In this document: one piece after another, positions 47,278 to 61,032 of the stretch
Layout: the number at the start of each line of letters is the position of its first letter
Position numbering within the stretch: the first letter of the stretch is position 1
Source: Heterocephalus glaber
Taxonomy: Eukaryota > Chordata > Mammalia > Rodentia > Bathyergidae
Assembly (NCBI RefSeq): GCF_000247695.1
Contig: NW_004624805.1
Span: 3,240,967-3,304,966 of the forward strand
Length of the DNA: 64,000 bases
Direction of reading: 5' to 3'
The notes under the pieces: model-generated
What the model was told of the DNA's origin: nothing
Database searches by the model: none
The model's input: the letters and a program-made list of their open reading frames with translations, nothing else
Position numbers and translations under genes: made by a program

Positions 47278-48347
47278 CTGAAACAAATTTTAAAATACAG
47301 TATATTTGCAAATGGATCTATACAAGTATATGTCCAAATTGAGAAGTATTTCCAGAATATTACCTAAAACTTAAGCCATTTATTGCCATTCTTCCTTAAG
47401 GTTTTTATGCTATGATACTTAGGTTGCCAGCTCACAGGAGGAAGGAGCAGCGTAACTCATGCTCTGAATTTCCCTTGTAAATGACAGTGGTCCATGTAAG
47501 CTCTGGGTGTTCTTCAGGATGCTTAAAGGGGCACAGTCAGTCACCTAAGGAGGAGAACATCAACATTGTGTTCTTCATAAACACATTCATTACTTCCCTT
47601 TCCAATCTCCTCCCTTAAATTAGGAAAAATTACTTAACTTTGTCTTCATGAAGTTTTCTTGTTCCACCTGGATCCCATCTCTGTTCCAAAATTCTTCTTT
47701 CCCCTTCACGTGCCCCTTCCTCTCGGCCCTTCTGAAGACTCCCATCCTGCCTCTCGGTGCACACCTAGAAAGCACGCCAGCATGCAGCCACCCCAGAGAC
47801 GAGTGTGGGCCTCCACCAATCACAGATCACTCTGCCACACGCTCACTCTCCAGTGTCTTCTCAAAGGTCAGCGCCCTTGGGTCATTGTCTTGTGTAACGT
47901 CACAAGGCCAGACTGTCCTTACGTCCAGGGCTGGGGCTGCCTGGTGGCAAGTGTGATGCAGTTTACCTTAACTTCCTCTGTGGGAGATGGTGCAGCTCGC
48001 TCCCCCCCATCAGTGGAACCTCCCACCCTTCAGAACTGAGAACTCCATTGGTTTGGCTGTCTTCTGATTGCCTTGCACACTCTTATTCCATTTACACAAC
48101 ACTGATAAGCTTTCCCATGGCTCCGTCATTCATTTTGGAACATCAGCTCGTCAGGAACAACAAACCCTGTGTGCAGTGGCAGTTGCCCCGCAGCTGTGGG
48201 ACCTGCCAGACACCCATGTGTGGAATGCGTGCACAGGTACAGGCAGAAGTTCTTGTAAGTTGTAGTCTGCACTGGGGCTCATGGGGATGACCGGGGTCCA
48301 GGGGAGATTTTAAGATGCTAAGTCTTTGCTCCACCATCTGCCTGCAG

Positions 48348-48437
48348 GTTTGGCGTCACCCACGGCCATAACCCCAGTAGCGTCCCCTCTTGGCAGCAAA
48401 CTGAGGGGCACTACACCAGTTTCCAAGCCTCGGGAAG
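48348..48437 (+). CDS. SVIL: SVIL coding exon, residues 1150-1180
   Basis: Acceptor CTGCCTGCAG, donor GGGAAG|GTGAGT. Reads [20 protein letters not shown] and then [10 protein letters not shown], close to human. Ninety nt, phase 1 at both ends. The following intron is also only 90 nt and is open in frame. Confidence 0.96.
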
Positions 48438-48527
48438 GTGAGTCACCAAGGAGCTCATTGTGGCCTGATTTTCTGATTGGAGGCGTCTCCAAGGACAGGC
48501 TCTCACCGATGGTCTCCCCTTGCTTAG
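48438..48527 (+). other. Minimal 90-nt intron, in frame and stop-free
   Basis: Begins GTGAGTCACC and ends CCCCTTGCTTAG. Its length is a multiple of three and the upstream frame passes through without a stop, so retention would add 30 residues. Confidence 0.9.
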
Positions 48528-48614
48528 ATATTGAAGCCAGACCAGATATGCAGTTGGAATCGGACCTGAAGTTGGACAGGCTAGAAACCTTTCTAAGAAG
48601 GCTAAATAACAAAG
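48528..48614 (+). CDS. SVIL: SVIL coding exon, residues 1180-1209
   Basis: Reads [20 protein letters not shown] and then TFLRRLNNK, matching human. It is acidic then basic, likely a helix. Donor AACAAAG|GTACAT (phase 1). Confidence 0.96.
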
Positions 48615-49767
48615 GTACATACGGGAAGCCAGAAGGGAGGCTTTGTTGGCTAAGAAAACCTAAATAATCCTGCCCTATCTCAGAATCCCCAAATCCTGAT
48701 TGATGGCTTTTTCTCCTCACTAAGTTGTCACCCTTCTACTATAGATTTACTAATTCTTAGGTAAGCATCATCTTTGTTGTTATCTTTCAAAAAGTAAAGT
48801 TTGGGTCAAGCCTGATGAAGTGTACCAAGCTGTGATTTCCCCGTCTCCCAATAACGCATTTGTTCCTGAATCTAAACCTTTCAGCAGTCTCCGGATCAGA
48901 ATTAGGAATTCAGTGATTGTGCTTTTAGCTGTGAAAACAATTATAAATATGCAAAATCAACGTGATCTTACATAAACTTCCCATTGTATGTATCGAAAAA
49001 GCTGATATTCTTTCTTGAAATCACAAATGATTTCTAAGAGAAAATGTTAGTATATAGATACTGAGATAAATATTTCATTGCAAAAGTCAATAAAGTCCAC
49101 AAAAGAATAATATGCAGAAACAGCCTTTTATCTCTTGGTTAAAAATGTTCAGTACATGAAACTTATCGAATACTAGACCTTGGGAATCGCTGTTATTTAC
49201 AGTGACCCCTAGAAGGTTGAAAATAATAGAAAACAGTTACTGTAAAGCAGCAGTATAAAAGTGTACGATCGTACCTGACCTGGTAGGAAAGGAATGCCAA
49301 CAACGCGGACCTGTAACAGTGATCTGGGACACAGTTAGCAAACAACGGCTGCAGCTAAAGCCAGTGCTCACTGCTTTTTTCAATAAAGTTTTATTGGAAC
49401 ACAGCTGTGGCTGTTTCTGACCCTATTGTCAGTCACCACTTTTGCACTAGAACAACAGAACTGAGTAGTTGCAACACTGGCCATGTGGCTCCCTGTGCAA
49501 AGCCTAAAATATTTCTTGCTTGATCTTCTGCAGAAAAACTTAGCTGACCCCTAAATGGGATGAGGCAGAGGTTAGCTCTCCTGCAGGAGAAGGTGAGGCT
49601 CGGAAAGGCTCAGTGGAACTGTGGGCCCCAAGGGCAGCCACTGCCCCACCGTTGCCCTGGGCGGGTTTGCTCCTGGGCGATGGAAACTTTTCACTTATTG
49701 CAAGGGACAGCCTCAGTGACTGTTTTTATAGAACTCTGCTGTTGCTTACTCGCTTGTTTGTTGATAG
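48615..49767 (+). other. Intron between exons at 48528 and 49768
   Basis: Unique, partly AT-rich. CAATAAAGTTTTATTGGAAC near 49381, followed by ACAGCTGTGGCTG, is typical of an old mammalian repeat end that I cannot name with certainty. Ends GTTTGTTGATAG. Confidence 0.65.
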
Positions 49768-49936
49768 TCGGAGAAACGGTGCTCACTGTCACGGGTAAAT
49801 CCGTTAAGGAGGTGATGAAGTTGGATGACGATGAGACCTTTGCCAAATTTTACCGCAGCGTGGATCACAACGTACCCAGGAGCCCTGTGGAGCTGGACGA
49901 GGACTTTGATGCTCTTTTCGATCCTTATGCACCCAA
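49768..49936 (+). CDS. SVIL: SVIL coding exon, residues 1209-1265
   Basis: Reads [20 protein letters not shown], then [17 protein letters not shown] and [13 protein letters not shown]. Human has VGGMHETVLTV here, so three residues are missing at the exon start, as if the acceptor (GTTGATAG) had moved. Donor CCCAA|GTGAGT; the next exon completes Lys. Confidence 0.95.
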
Positions 49937-51526
49937 GTGAGTCACCTCGGTCTCCATCTTTCCTCCACTGAGACAGGCCTCCTTCACGGCCCTGCAGGGT
50001 CCTGGAACAGCAGACCTGCATCGCCCTGTTACTTTGTCTGCAGTGAAAAACCCTGACAGCGGCACTGTTACTCTGGAGCCAGCTGCACGGTGCTGGGGCA
50101 CATGAAGCCGACCTGCTCCAGCCCTGTTCCATAAAGATGGTGTCACTGGATTTTTCACATAACTCAAACGCTGCTGTGCACCTTTTAGATTAACACCACT
50201 TACAGAGATTCCTGCACCTGTTCCCTTTGACATGTTGAATTCTTACATCCGAAAACTATTTGGATGGTGTGAGCTCAAATTAACACCAGTAAATAGAAAA
50301 TCAAGAAAGAATGTGATTTCACTTGCAATAAGGTATGAAATCAGTAGATCTGCAGCTTTCCTCAAGATGCCACAGAGCTCTCCTTATGTGAGAACATCAC
50401 AAGGCCACTGCAGCTGCGTCACCATGGTACTGGGATTCTGGCCATTTCCTGGGGCCAGAAAAATCCCTGTCAAACCAGCGTCAGCAAAAGAAAGGAGTGG
50501 GGGGCTTTAGGGGTTCACGGGCTGGAAAGTGCGGGTGTGACCTCAGCTTCTGGGGCTCATTGGAATGTGGTCGCTCTGTGGCCATTTTCATGGGGGTATA
50601 TTCAGTACCCCAGCACCCCGGGTGGCTCTGGCTCTACATCCCAACTACCTAGCCAAGCAGCACCCACAGCTTCTCCACGTGTGTTGTGCATTGCTCAGTG
50701 GCACCCTCAGCCCTCCAGACCACACCCATCCCAGCCCAGAGTTAGAAGACAGGACTGGCCAGAGCCGGGCTGTGCAGAGCGTGGGGAGGTGCTTTCCTCA
50801 GAGGGAAACTCTGGTGCTGTCGCTAGCAGCAGGGTGCACGCTGGGCGGGCTGTGCCCACAGGCCTGGCCACATCTTTCCCCTCCTACAGAACAGCCTGGG
50901 TGACCGCCTCTTCCACAAGTTTTCTGTGAGCTGCTCCTAATGCACTTTTTGCATATTTCAGTTTGTCCAGCTTGTTTCAGTCGGCATGTTTCTATTTCTT
51001 ACCTTTGAAAAATGAACAAGATGCCATTTCAACCTGAACATAATATTTGGGGAGCTTGTGTACACTCAACCTTCTCCCTTTCTCGGTGTTATTGTTTATA
51101 TCGTTAATAATTTAAACATATACAAGGTGTAATCAAAACATATAGTGAATGTTTAAATTAAAAATAATTTATTACAGTAAAAGATACATTGCCATTAATC
51201 CACCTTCAAATATTCCCCCTCTGTCTTAGTTACTTTATTCTTGTTGCTGAGACAAAATCCCCGACAGCCATAGTTAAAGGAGGAGAGCTTTATTTGGCTC
51301 ACAGTTTGTAGAGGTTTCAATCTGTAATTGGCTGGCTCCAAGGCAGGGTGGTTGGTGGAGGAGCAGACAGAGGAGGCAGGAGGCAGCCGAAGACAAATGG
51401 CAGCAACAACAAGCAACAAGTGATGACCCTCTTTCTGCCCCTTATATCTTACCCAGGCTGTCCACCCTTAGGGCAGGTAGCACTCACACCCTTAACTCTA
51501 GCATCACATCATAAATCACATCCTTG

Positions 51527-51853
51527 GGCCGGGGATTTAGCTCAGTGGTTCTGTCGTCTGCCTTGCAAGCACAAGGATCCGAGTTCGATCCCCGGTACCA
51601 AAAAAAAAAAAAAAAAGATATCAATGGGCTATATTCCTAGACATCTGTTGAANNNNNNNNNNNNNNNNNNNNNNNNNNNNNNNNNNNNNNNNNNNNNNNN
51701 NNNNNNNNNNNNNNNNNNNNNNNNNNNNNNNNNNNNNNNNNNNNNNNNNNNNAAAAATCAATTTGTCATAAAGATAAGGATTTATTCCCAATGAGAAATG
51801 TAATTGTGTTGTATACCTACAATGTACCAATAAAAGAATTTAATAAAAAAAAA
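51527..51853 (+). mobile_element. Retroposed unit: ID head plus unrelated polyadenylated tail, with target duplication
   Basis: Perfect 14-bp duplications AAATCACATCCTTG lie at 51513-51526 and 51854-51867. Inside are a young ID (GGCCGGGGATTTAGCTCAG to GATCCCCGGTACC plus 16 A), then other sequence, a 100-N gap and a tail ending CCAATAAAAGAATTTAATAA. The tail matches 3455-3538. Because of the gap it is unclear whether this is one chimeric transcript or two insertions. Confidence 0.75.
51653..51752. other. Assembly gap (100 N)
   Basis: Exactly 100 N, the usual placeholder for a gap of unknown size. Confidence 0.99.
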
Positions 51854-53148
51854 AAATCACATCCTTGATCCCAGCATCATACACCCTAGATCTGGCCACC
51901 TCCAAAAAGCCCACCTGTGACCACATAAGCCTTTGGGGGGAGATCTAGATACAAGCCATAACCCCGTCCCTATAGATACAGTTCTTGCATTTCCTGAAGT
52001 AGTTCTGGAAGTCCTCTTTCATGAATGTCTTCAGTTGCAGTGTTGTCGTTACCTTTGTGCCCTGAATCTATTCAAAAATGTTTAGTTCCATGGTCATTCT
52101 GACTTTGGAGGACAGCCAGCAATCTCGCAGTCCCAGATCCAATAGATAAGGTCAATAAGGACATACAGTGTCCTTTGTTACAAGCCTTCTTTCCGTTGAA
52201 CAGCACTCAGCAGTAGCATTCACTGTATTTTTTATCACAACTCCTAAAGACACTCATGAAGGAGAACTTCCTGAACTGCTTCAAAAAGCGACAAGAACAA
52301 TGGGATAAGTGTGTTCAAAGCAAGGGGGAGGATTTTGAGGGAGGTTAATGGCAGTGCGTCTTTTCCTGTAATGAACGTTTTATTTAAACAGTCATCATAT
52401 ATTTTAATTGCCCCTGTCTGTGTGTGTGTTTACACTAGCACACACACAGATGCACACAGCATGGTGTTATATTTAAAGACTCAGGCACAGCCCTGCACAC
52501 TTGGAAGCTGAGTCCGCCACCTCCCCACGCTTCTGTCCCACCCACAGAGTGGGAGAGTCCAGGGTCAGGGGGGCTCGGCGGGCCTGTTTCATTTCAATCT
52601 ATTATTCAGAGTTGTGGTTCTTTTTCTCGGAGGCCCACGGGGGAGTGGAAGCTCACGTGAGGGCTGAGGGAACTGAGGACTGTGGTGAAGAGAACGTCTG
52701 GCCGGCGAGGTGGCCGTGGTTTGTGCCTCTAGGGGCAGAGCTGTTATTCCAGACAGAGAACTGCGCATAGGCCTGGGGTGACAGGGACAGACGGCTCCCT
52801 GGTCCTAAGAGCTGCCGGCCGGTGGCAGCGCTGGCCCCGGAGGCACTGCTCCCTCCAGCTGAGCCCAGGAGACTGCTAGGCCCTGAGTCCTCCACACAGG
52901 GGACTTCACCCCCTGGCACCTCCCAGACTCTGTGGTCCACCTCGGGCAGTGTGGGAAGAGCTGTAAGCTTTGTGCTGACTGTGCCGCCCAGGCAGGAGCA
53001 TTCGCAACTCAAGCCCAGCTGGGACAACTTAGCTACTTAGTGAGAAAATAAAAGACTACAAAGGGCTCCATGTGAAGGTGCTGGGTTGACTTATAATGAA
53101 GTCAGGAACTGATTAATCAGACCTGCGGCTGTGCTGCTTTGCCCGCAG

Positions 53149-53321
53149 ATTGACGTCCTCCGTGGCTGAGCACAAGCGGGCCGTTAGGCCCAAGCGCCGG
53201 GTGCAGGCTTCCAAAAACCCTCTGAAGATGCTGGCTGCTCGAGACGATCTCCTGCAGGAGTACACGGAGCAGAGGCTGAATGTCGCCTTCATGGAGTCAA
53301 AGCGGATGAAGGTGGAAAAGA
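53149..53321 (+). CDS. SVIL: SVIL coding exon, residues 1265-1323
   Basis: Reads [20 protein letters not shown], then [20 protein letters not shown] and [14 protein letters not shown], almost identical to human. [10 protein letters not shown] is a basic, nuclear-localisation-like patch. Acceptor TTGCCCGCAG, donor GAAAAGA|GTGGGT (phase 1). The following 165-nt intron is open in frame. Confidence 0.96.
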
Positions 53322-53486
53322 GTGGGTATCCCAGCCACAGACACAGTGGAGCAGAGGAGCTGGGCAGGGTTGGCGGAGGGAGGAGCTCTGAGCCAACGTT
53401 AAAGACGGATGGGCGGGCAGGAGTCATTTCTGACTATAAATGTTCCATGTCACTAAACACATTGCCTCCCCTCCAAACCCGCCCAG
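53322..53486 (+). other. Short 165-nt intron, in frame and stop-free
   Basis: Begins GTGGGT and ends AAACCCGCCCAG. Its length is 55 codons with no stop in the SVIL frame. Splicing it out restores the human junction EKMSSNSNF. Confidence 0.9.
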
Positions 53487-53642
53487 TGTCCTCCAACTCC
53501 AACTTCTCAGAAGTGACCCTGGCCGGCTTAGCCAGTAAGGAAAACTTCAGCAGCGTCAGCCTGCGGAGCGTCAACCTGACCGAGCAGAACTCTAACAACA
53601 GCGCGGTGCCCTACAAGAAGCTGATGCTGTTACAGGTTAAAG
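53487..53642 (+). CDS. SVIL: SVIL coding exon, residues 1323-1375
   Basis: Reads [20 protein letters not shown], then [20 protein letters not shown] and [12 protein letters not shown]. The last part begins the first gelsolin-like repeat (MLLQVKGRR across the junction). Donor GTTAAAG|GTAGGA (phase 1). Confidence 0.96.
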
Positions 53643-54649
53643 GTAGGAGGAAGTGCACACTGACCAGAGGTTTTGGTCTGGTCTCAGGAGCCCCGACTGC
53701 GGCCTTTCCTGCCGGGGAGGGTGGTGTGCGTGCTCCCTGCAGATGCCCCGCAGCAGTGCGGTGCCTGCGCCTCAGAGTCCCCAGGCAGGCAGCGCCTTGC
53801 CCACTGAGGCGCACGGAGCTGGAATGAACCTGCTGCCTCTCCTTCCACTCTCTCAGCCTCTGCTCCGCACCCTGGCCCCCTGCCAAGACTGGACACATTC
53901 TGGGGAGGAATCGGGCGCCCGGGAGCCCAGGAGGCAGACCCTAGTGCCTTTCTGTCCCCAGCAGGGGAGACACAGGACTAGCAGGGGCACCGGGTGGGGA
54001 GGACAGGGCCTCTCTGCCTCCGAGTGGCCACTCTGTAGGTGGACCTCGGGGAAGTGGGTGGAAGAAATATCCTCCACCTGGGCAAGACCATTACCCTTTT
54101 TAGCATATTGAAGACGTAACTAGGGGCTCATTCCCGTAGCCTAGCGAGGAGACAGCACTCCGTGTGTAACCGTGGAAAGCTCAGAATCAGCAGCTCATTG
54201 ACAGGGAGGGGTTGAACGAGGCACCAGGCAGTGCTTCCCTCCACGCTGATTCCTACTGAGATGCCCCATAAGTTATAGGGGAGGCCCTTGGGGAAGGAGA
54301 TCACATCCAGGAGGAAGGTCCACCTCTCCCTGCAGCTCAACCAGAGATGCCAGGTGTGGGAAGCTTTGGGGAAGGAAGGGGCGTGCTTGGCAGCTTTCCT
54401 GGAGGGGAAGCAAAGTGCACGGACTCACCTGCTGCACCGAGACGAGTGGGTCGAGGGTGCAGCCTGAGCAGCCCAGTGCTCAGAGGCGGGCACTCCCGGG
54501 AAGTGAGCACCAATGCCTGCCACGCTCGCCCACTGGAACAAGTAGCCCAGGGTCTTCAGAGGTGGGCGTGTCTGTAGCACAGATGTTCAGCCACGGGCCA
54601 CCCCGCCCTGTTCGTACCGGGAAAACAGCGACCTTGGTCTCACCTTCAG
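53643..54649 (+). other. Intron between exons at 53487 and 54650
   Basis: GC-rich unique sequence; no repeat or exon recognised. Ends TCTCACCTTCAG. Confidence 0.75.
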
Positions 54650-54786
54650 GGAGAAGACACGTGCAGACCAGGCTGGTGGAGCCCCGTGCCTCGTCCCTCA
54701 ACAGCGGGGATTGCTTCCTCCTGCTGTCTCCCCAGCACTGCTTCCTGTGGGTGGGAGAATTCGCAAATGTCATCGAAAAGGCAAAG
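54650..54786 (+). CDS. SVIL: SVIL coding exon, residues 1375-1420, gelsolin-like repeat 1
   Basis: Reads [20 protein letters not shown], then [20 protein letters not shown] and [17 protein letters not shown] followed by an aromatic-rich FLWVGEF strand is the core of a gelsolin/villin fold (compare SFNRGDCFILDLG...WCGS in villins). Donor GCAAAG|GTGGGT, phase 0. Confidence 0.97.
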
Positions 54787-55726
<940 letters not shown>

Positions 55727-55763
55727 TGAACTTCCCTTCTGCTCCCTTGGTCCATTCTTCTAA

Positions 55764-56310
<547 letters not shown>

Positions 56311-57254
56311 ATCACAGAGCTTCAACAAGACAACACACTTAGAGCATTCTGCCTGGGGATGTCCAATAAAATAGATAGTAAGTGTCCAGTGAAAGATAGC
56401 CAGCTTTAGTACCACCTGTCAGCCCCCGAAGCTCTTTAAAGGATATTTATGTGGGATTTCAAACTATTGCTTCCGTCTGAAATATTAATGCAGGAATCAG
56501 AATGTTATTCAGAGGTGGTGTAGATCATGAAGACATTTGTATTTTAAGCAAAATGTGTTATTTAGCCCTATCTCTTGAATTTTCTAAGCAAAATATTTTT
56601 GGTTCTTAACATTCAGCAATAATAGATGCATGTATGTATAACAATAATTTTCCAAATAATGTGATGTTTTTTCTACTCACATCAGTAAATATTTATTAAT
56701 TACATACATTTCTAATACCATTAAGTATTCTAAGTGTTGAGGAAAAATGCAAAATAAAAAAGGGCCTTAAATTTCACTGGGTAGAAATATAACACAAAGC
56801 TAGATTGAGTATGTGATATGAAGGACATTTAGATGGGAATAAAATCACAGACAAAAAATTATGAGAAATAACTTTTAAAAGAAAGTAAAATTGAGCCTAG
56901 CTTGGAGTTAAGTAGAATTTGCATTGCTGAAAATAAAAAAGGAGAAATTATTTTAAGAATAAAAAGTAGAACAAACCACAGACATAAAAATAAGGGATAA
57001 AATTATGTTCATGTGTTCATTCAGCAAACCCCAAGTTGAAGTCTAAGTATGATGTGATCCCTGCCCTTAAGGCTCTTGGAATTGTCCGCAGGAGGAAAGC
57101 AATCACTGACATGCATCAGTGCCTAGCATGTTTAAGTGATCTCTATTATGTTAAATGAATAAATGAACAAATGTGGAGGGAGAAAGGGAGGGAGGGAGGA
57201 AGAGAAGAAGATACACTCATGCAGCTCGGCTGTCAGTCAAAAGTTAAGTGGTGT

Positions 57255-57612
57255 GTTAGCAGCTTTCTGTGACTGTGACAAAATACCTGAGAACAACACT
57301 TAACAGAGGACAGGGTTAGTTTGGCTCATGGTTTCAGAGGTTTCAGTCCATGGTCAGCTGGCTCCATGACTTTGGGGATTGAGACGAAGAAGCTGAGGGC
57401 AAGTTAAAATCCCCAAGGTCACCCCCCATGGCCCATTCCCTTCAAATAGGCCTCGCCTCCTAAGTTTCTATCATCTCCCAATGATGCCATCGAATTATGA
57501 ATGCCGTGAAATTATGGATCGGTGCATTGATTAAATGAGGGTCCTTGTGAGCCGCTCACTTCCCAAAGCCTAGCACTGGCAACCAGGCCTCAATGATGCG
57601 TCAAACAGGGAC
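57255..57612 (+). repeat. LTR-like dispersed repeat, forward
   Basis: Begins TGTTAGCAGCTTTCTGTGAC and GTGACAAAATACCTGAGAA, with GTTTCAGAGGTTTCAGTCC and CTGGCTCCATGACTTTG. The 3' end is diverged. Confidence 0.7.
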
Positions 57613-57755
57613 CCTTTAGATTCAAGCCACAGTAAGCAGTTCTGCGTTCAGAGGAGGAGACATTAACTTGGGCACTGGGACAGCGAGGAGAAGGAGTCGC
57701 CCCACAAGGCCAGGGCTCCCGCTCGGCGCTTGGGACCTTCTTGTGTGTGCACTGA

Positions 57756-59719
<1,964 letters not shown>

Positions 59720-59864
59720 AAAAGGACAAGGGCGGCCTGATTGGGCGATATTTGGGAGACTTACAGAACACAATGAGACTATTTTGTTCAAAGAGAAATT
59801 TCTTGACTGGACGGAACTGAAGCGACCTACTGACAAGAACAGCGGGGATCTTGCGCAGCAGAAG
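59720..59864 (+). CDS. SVIL: SVIL coding exon, residues 1577-1625
   Basis: Reads [20 protein letters not shown], then [20 protein letters not shown] and SGDLAQQK, almost identical to human. It links gelsolin-like repeats 2 and 3. Acceptor CTCTCCCCAG, donor CAGAAG|GTATTC, phase 0. Confidence 0.97.
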
Positions 59865-60278
59865 GTATTCCAGGGACCAGCTTCAAACTCAGAGCTTGGT
59901 GTGCATCTCAACAAAATGTGCCTGGGTGGTCAGAGCCTTCCCAGGGTGCAACGGGAATAGAGCAAAGGGTATCCAGTTCACCGTAGTGGCCCCTAGAGGC
60001 TTCCCCCAAAGGCAGTCCACAACCCCAGGCGGCACAGCGTGTGAAAGCTGACCCTCCGCTGCCCTGTGAGGGAAAAGCAGGGCTGCTGAGGGTGTGCCTC
60101 GCCTCAGGGCACAGTGCTTGCCTGCCTCGAGGGCGGCAGGGGCGAGGCCCTGAGTTCCTTCCATAGAGGAAGGGAGGGAGGGAGGGAGGGAGGGAAGGCA
60201 GTGGAAGCAGCCTGGAGCATGATAGGAGGCCGCTGTCGATCAGAGGCAGCTGAACACACATCCCTGTGTTCCCCGCAG
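59865..60278 (+). other. Intron between exons at 59720 and 60279
   Basis: 414 nt with a (GGGA)n tract at 60167-60197. Ends TTCCCCGCAG. Confidence 0.85.
60167..60197. repeat. (GGGA)n simple repeat
   Basis: Seven or so GGGA/GGAA units. Confidence 0.92.
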
Positions 60279-60555
60279 GAAGAGGCCAGGGCGGACGTCA
60301 AGCCATACGATGTGACACGGATGGTGCAGCTGCCCCAGGTGGTGGCCAGCACCGTCCTGGATGGGGTGAATGTGGGCCGAGGCTACGGCCTGGTGGAAGG
60401 GGACGACAGGAGGCAGTTCGAGATTGCTAGCGTCTCCGTGGACGTCTGGCACATCCTGGAGTTTGACTACAGCAGGCTCCCGAAACAGAGCATCGGCCAG
60501 TTCCATGAGGGCGATGCCTATGTGGTCAAGTGGAAGTTCATGGTGAGCACTGCAG
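60279..60555 (+). CDS. SVIL: SVIL last coding exon in window, residues 1626-1718, start of gelsolin-like repeat 3
   Basis: Reads [20 protein letters not shown], then [17 protein letters not shown] sequence (here [20 protein letters not shown]) and [20 protein letters not shown] before [18 protein letters not shown]. [12 protein letters not shown] with [13 protein letters not shown] is the first strand pair of a gelsolin/villin repeat. Donor ACTGCAG|GTTAGT, phase 1. The next human exon (beginning VGSRQKGEH) is not found before 64000. Confidence 0.97.
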
Positions 60556-60952
60556 GTTAGTGACACCTCTGTCCCTCGGTCCAGAGTGGGGTGGAGGGCA
60601 GGACCCGCTGCACGCACCTCGGGACCCCCACGGCTGTGTGCGTGCATGCGGCAAGCTAGCTGTGCCCTGCTGAGGACAGCTTGGGAAGCGAGGCCTCTCC
60701 CAGCCAGCACCACTGTGTCTCTGTGCTCATAGCAGGAAGCAAGCCTGACACTTTGGGCTTCCCGCTGCCCTCACTGAGTCCCCTCTCAGTCCCCAGTGCC
60801 ACTTTGCCTCCAAACAATCCCTGAGCTGTGTGCTGCTCCAAACAGCCACTAACTAGAACACATCTCAAAGATTTCAACTGGAGCCAGAATGGTGAAGGGA
60901 TATTTTAGTAAATACACTTTGAAAAGTCTTTGCTTTTGTTTTTTTCAAGTGA

Positions 60953-61032
60953 GAGGTCTGGAGATATAGCTCAGGGGCAGAGCACTTGCCTAGCACATGT
61001 GAGGTCCTGGGTTCAATCCCCAGCGCTGCAAA
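60953..61032 (+). repeat. ID-family SINE (classical type), forward
   Basis: GGAGATATAGCTCAGGGGCA, GCACTTGCCTAGCACATGTG and GGGTTCAATCCCCAGCGC. Confidence 0.88.

Larger units (their letters stand above)
44469..48347 (+). other. Intron between exons at 44321 and 48348
   Basis: Contains reverse ID elements at 44821-44910, 46121-46206, 46599-46681 and 46693-46812, and a possible minus-strand exon at 46870-47277. The rest is unique AT-rich sequence ending CATCTGCCTGCAG. Confidence 0.7.
51224..51967 (+). repeat. LTR-like dispersed repeat, forward, split by a retroposed unit
   Basis: Starts CTTAGTTACTTTATTCTTG and GCTGAGACAAAATCCCCGAC, then TTTATTTGGCTCACAG. It resumes after 51867 with GATCCCAGCATCATACACCC and ends near GAGATCTAGATACAAGCCAT. 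It matches the intact copy at 63022-63440. Confidence 0.75.
51122..52417. mobile_element. Palindromic mariner-derived element, interrupted by nested repeats
   Basis: The left end ACAAGGTGTAATCAAAACAT and the right end around ATATTTTAATTGCCCCTGT are imperfect inverted repeats that continue inward for well over 100 bases. The right arm encodes a mariner-like transposase C-terminus (RQEQWDKCVQSKGEDFEGG, then a stop). The left arm holds the same region in reverse, for example the complement of GACATTCATGAAAGAGGACT against GACACTCATGAAGGAGAACT on the right. The left arm is split by an LTR-like repeat (51224-51967). No intact transposase. Confidence 0.7.
49937..53148 (+). other. Intron between exons at 49768 and 53149
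   Basis: Contains the palindromic mariner-derived element at 51122-52417 with nested insertions and the assembly gap at 51653-51752, a GT/CA-rich patch near 52418-52460, and a GC-rich right end. Ends CTTTGCCCGCAG. Confidence 0.75.
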
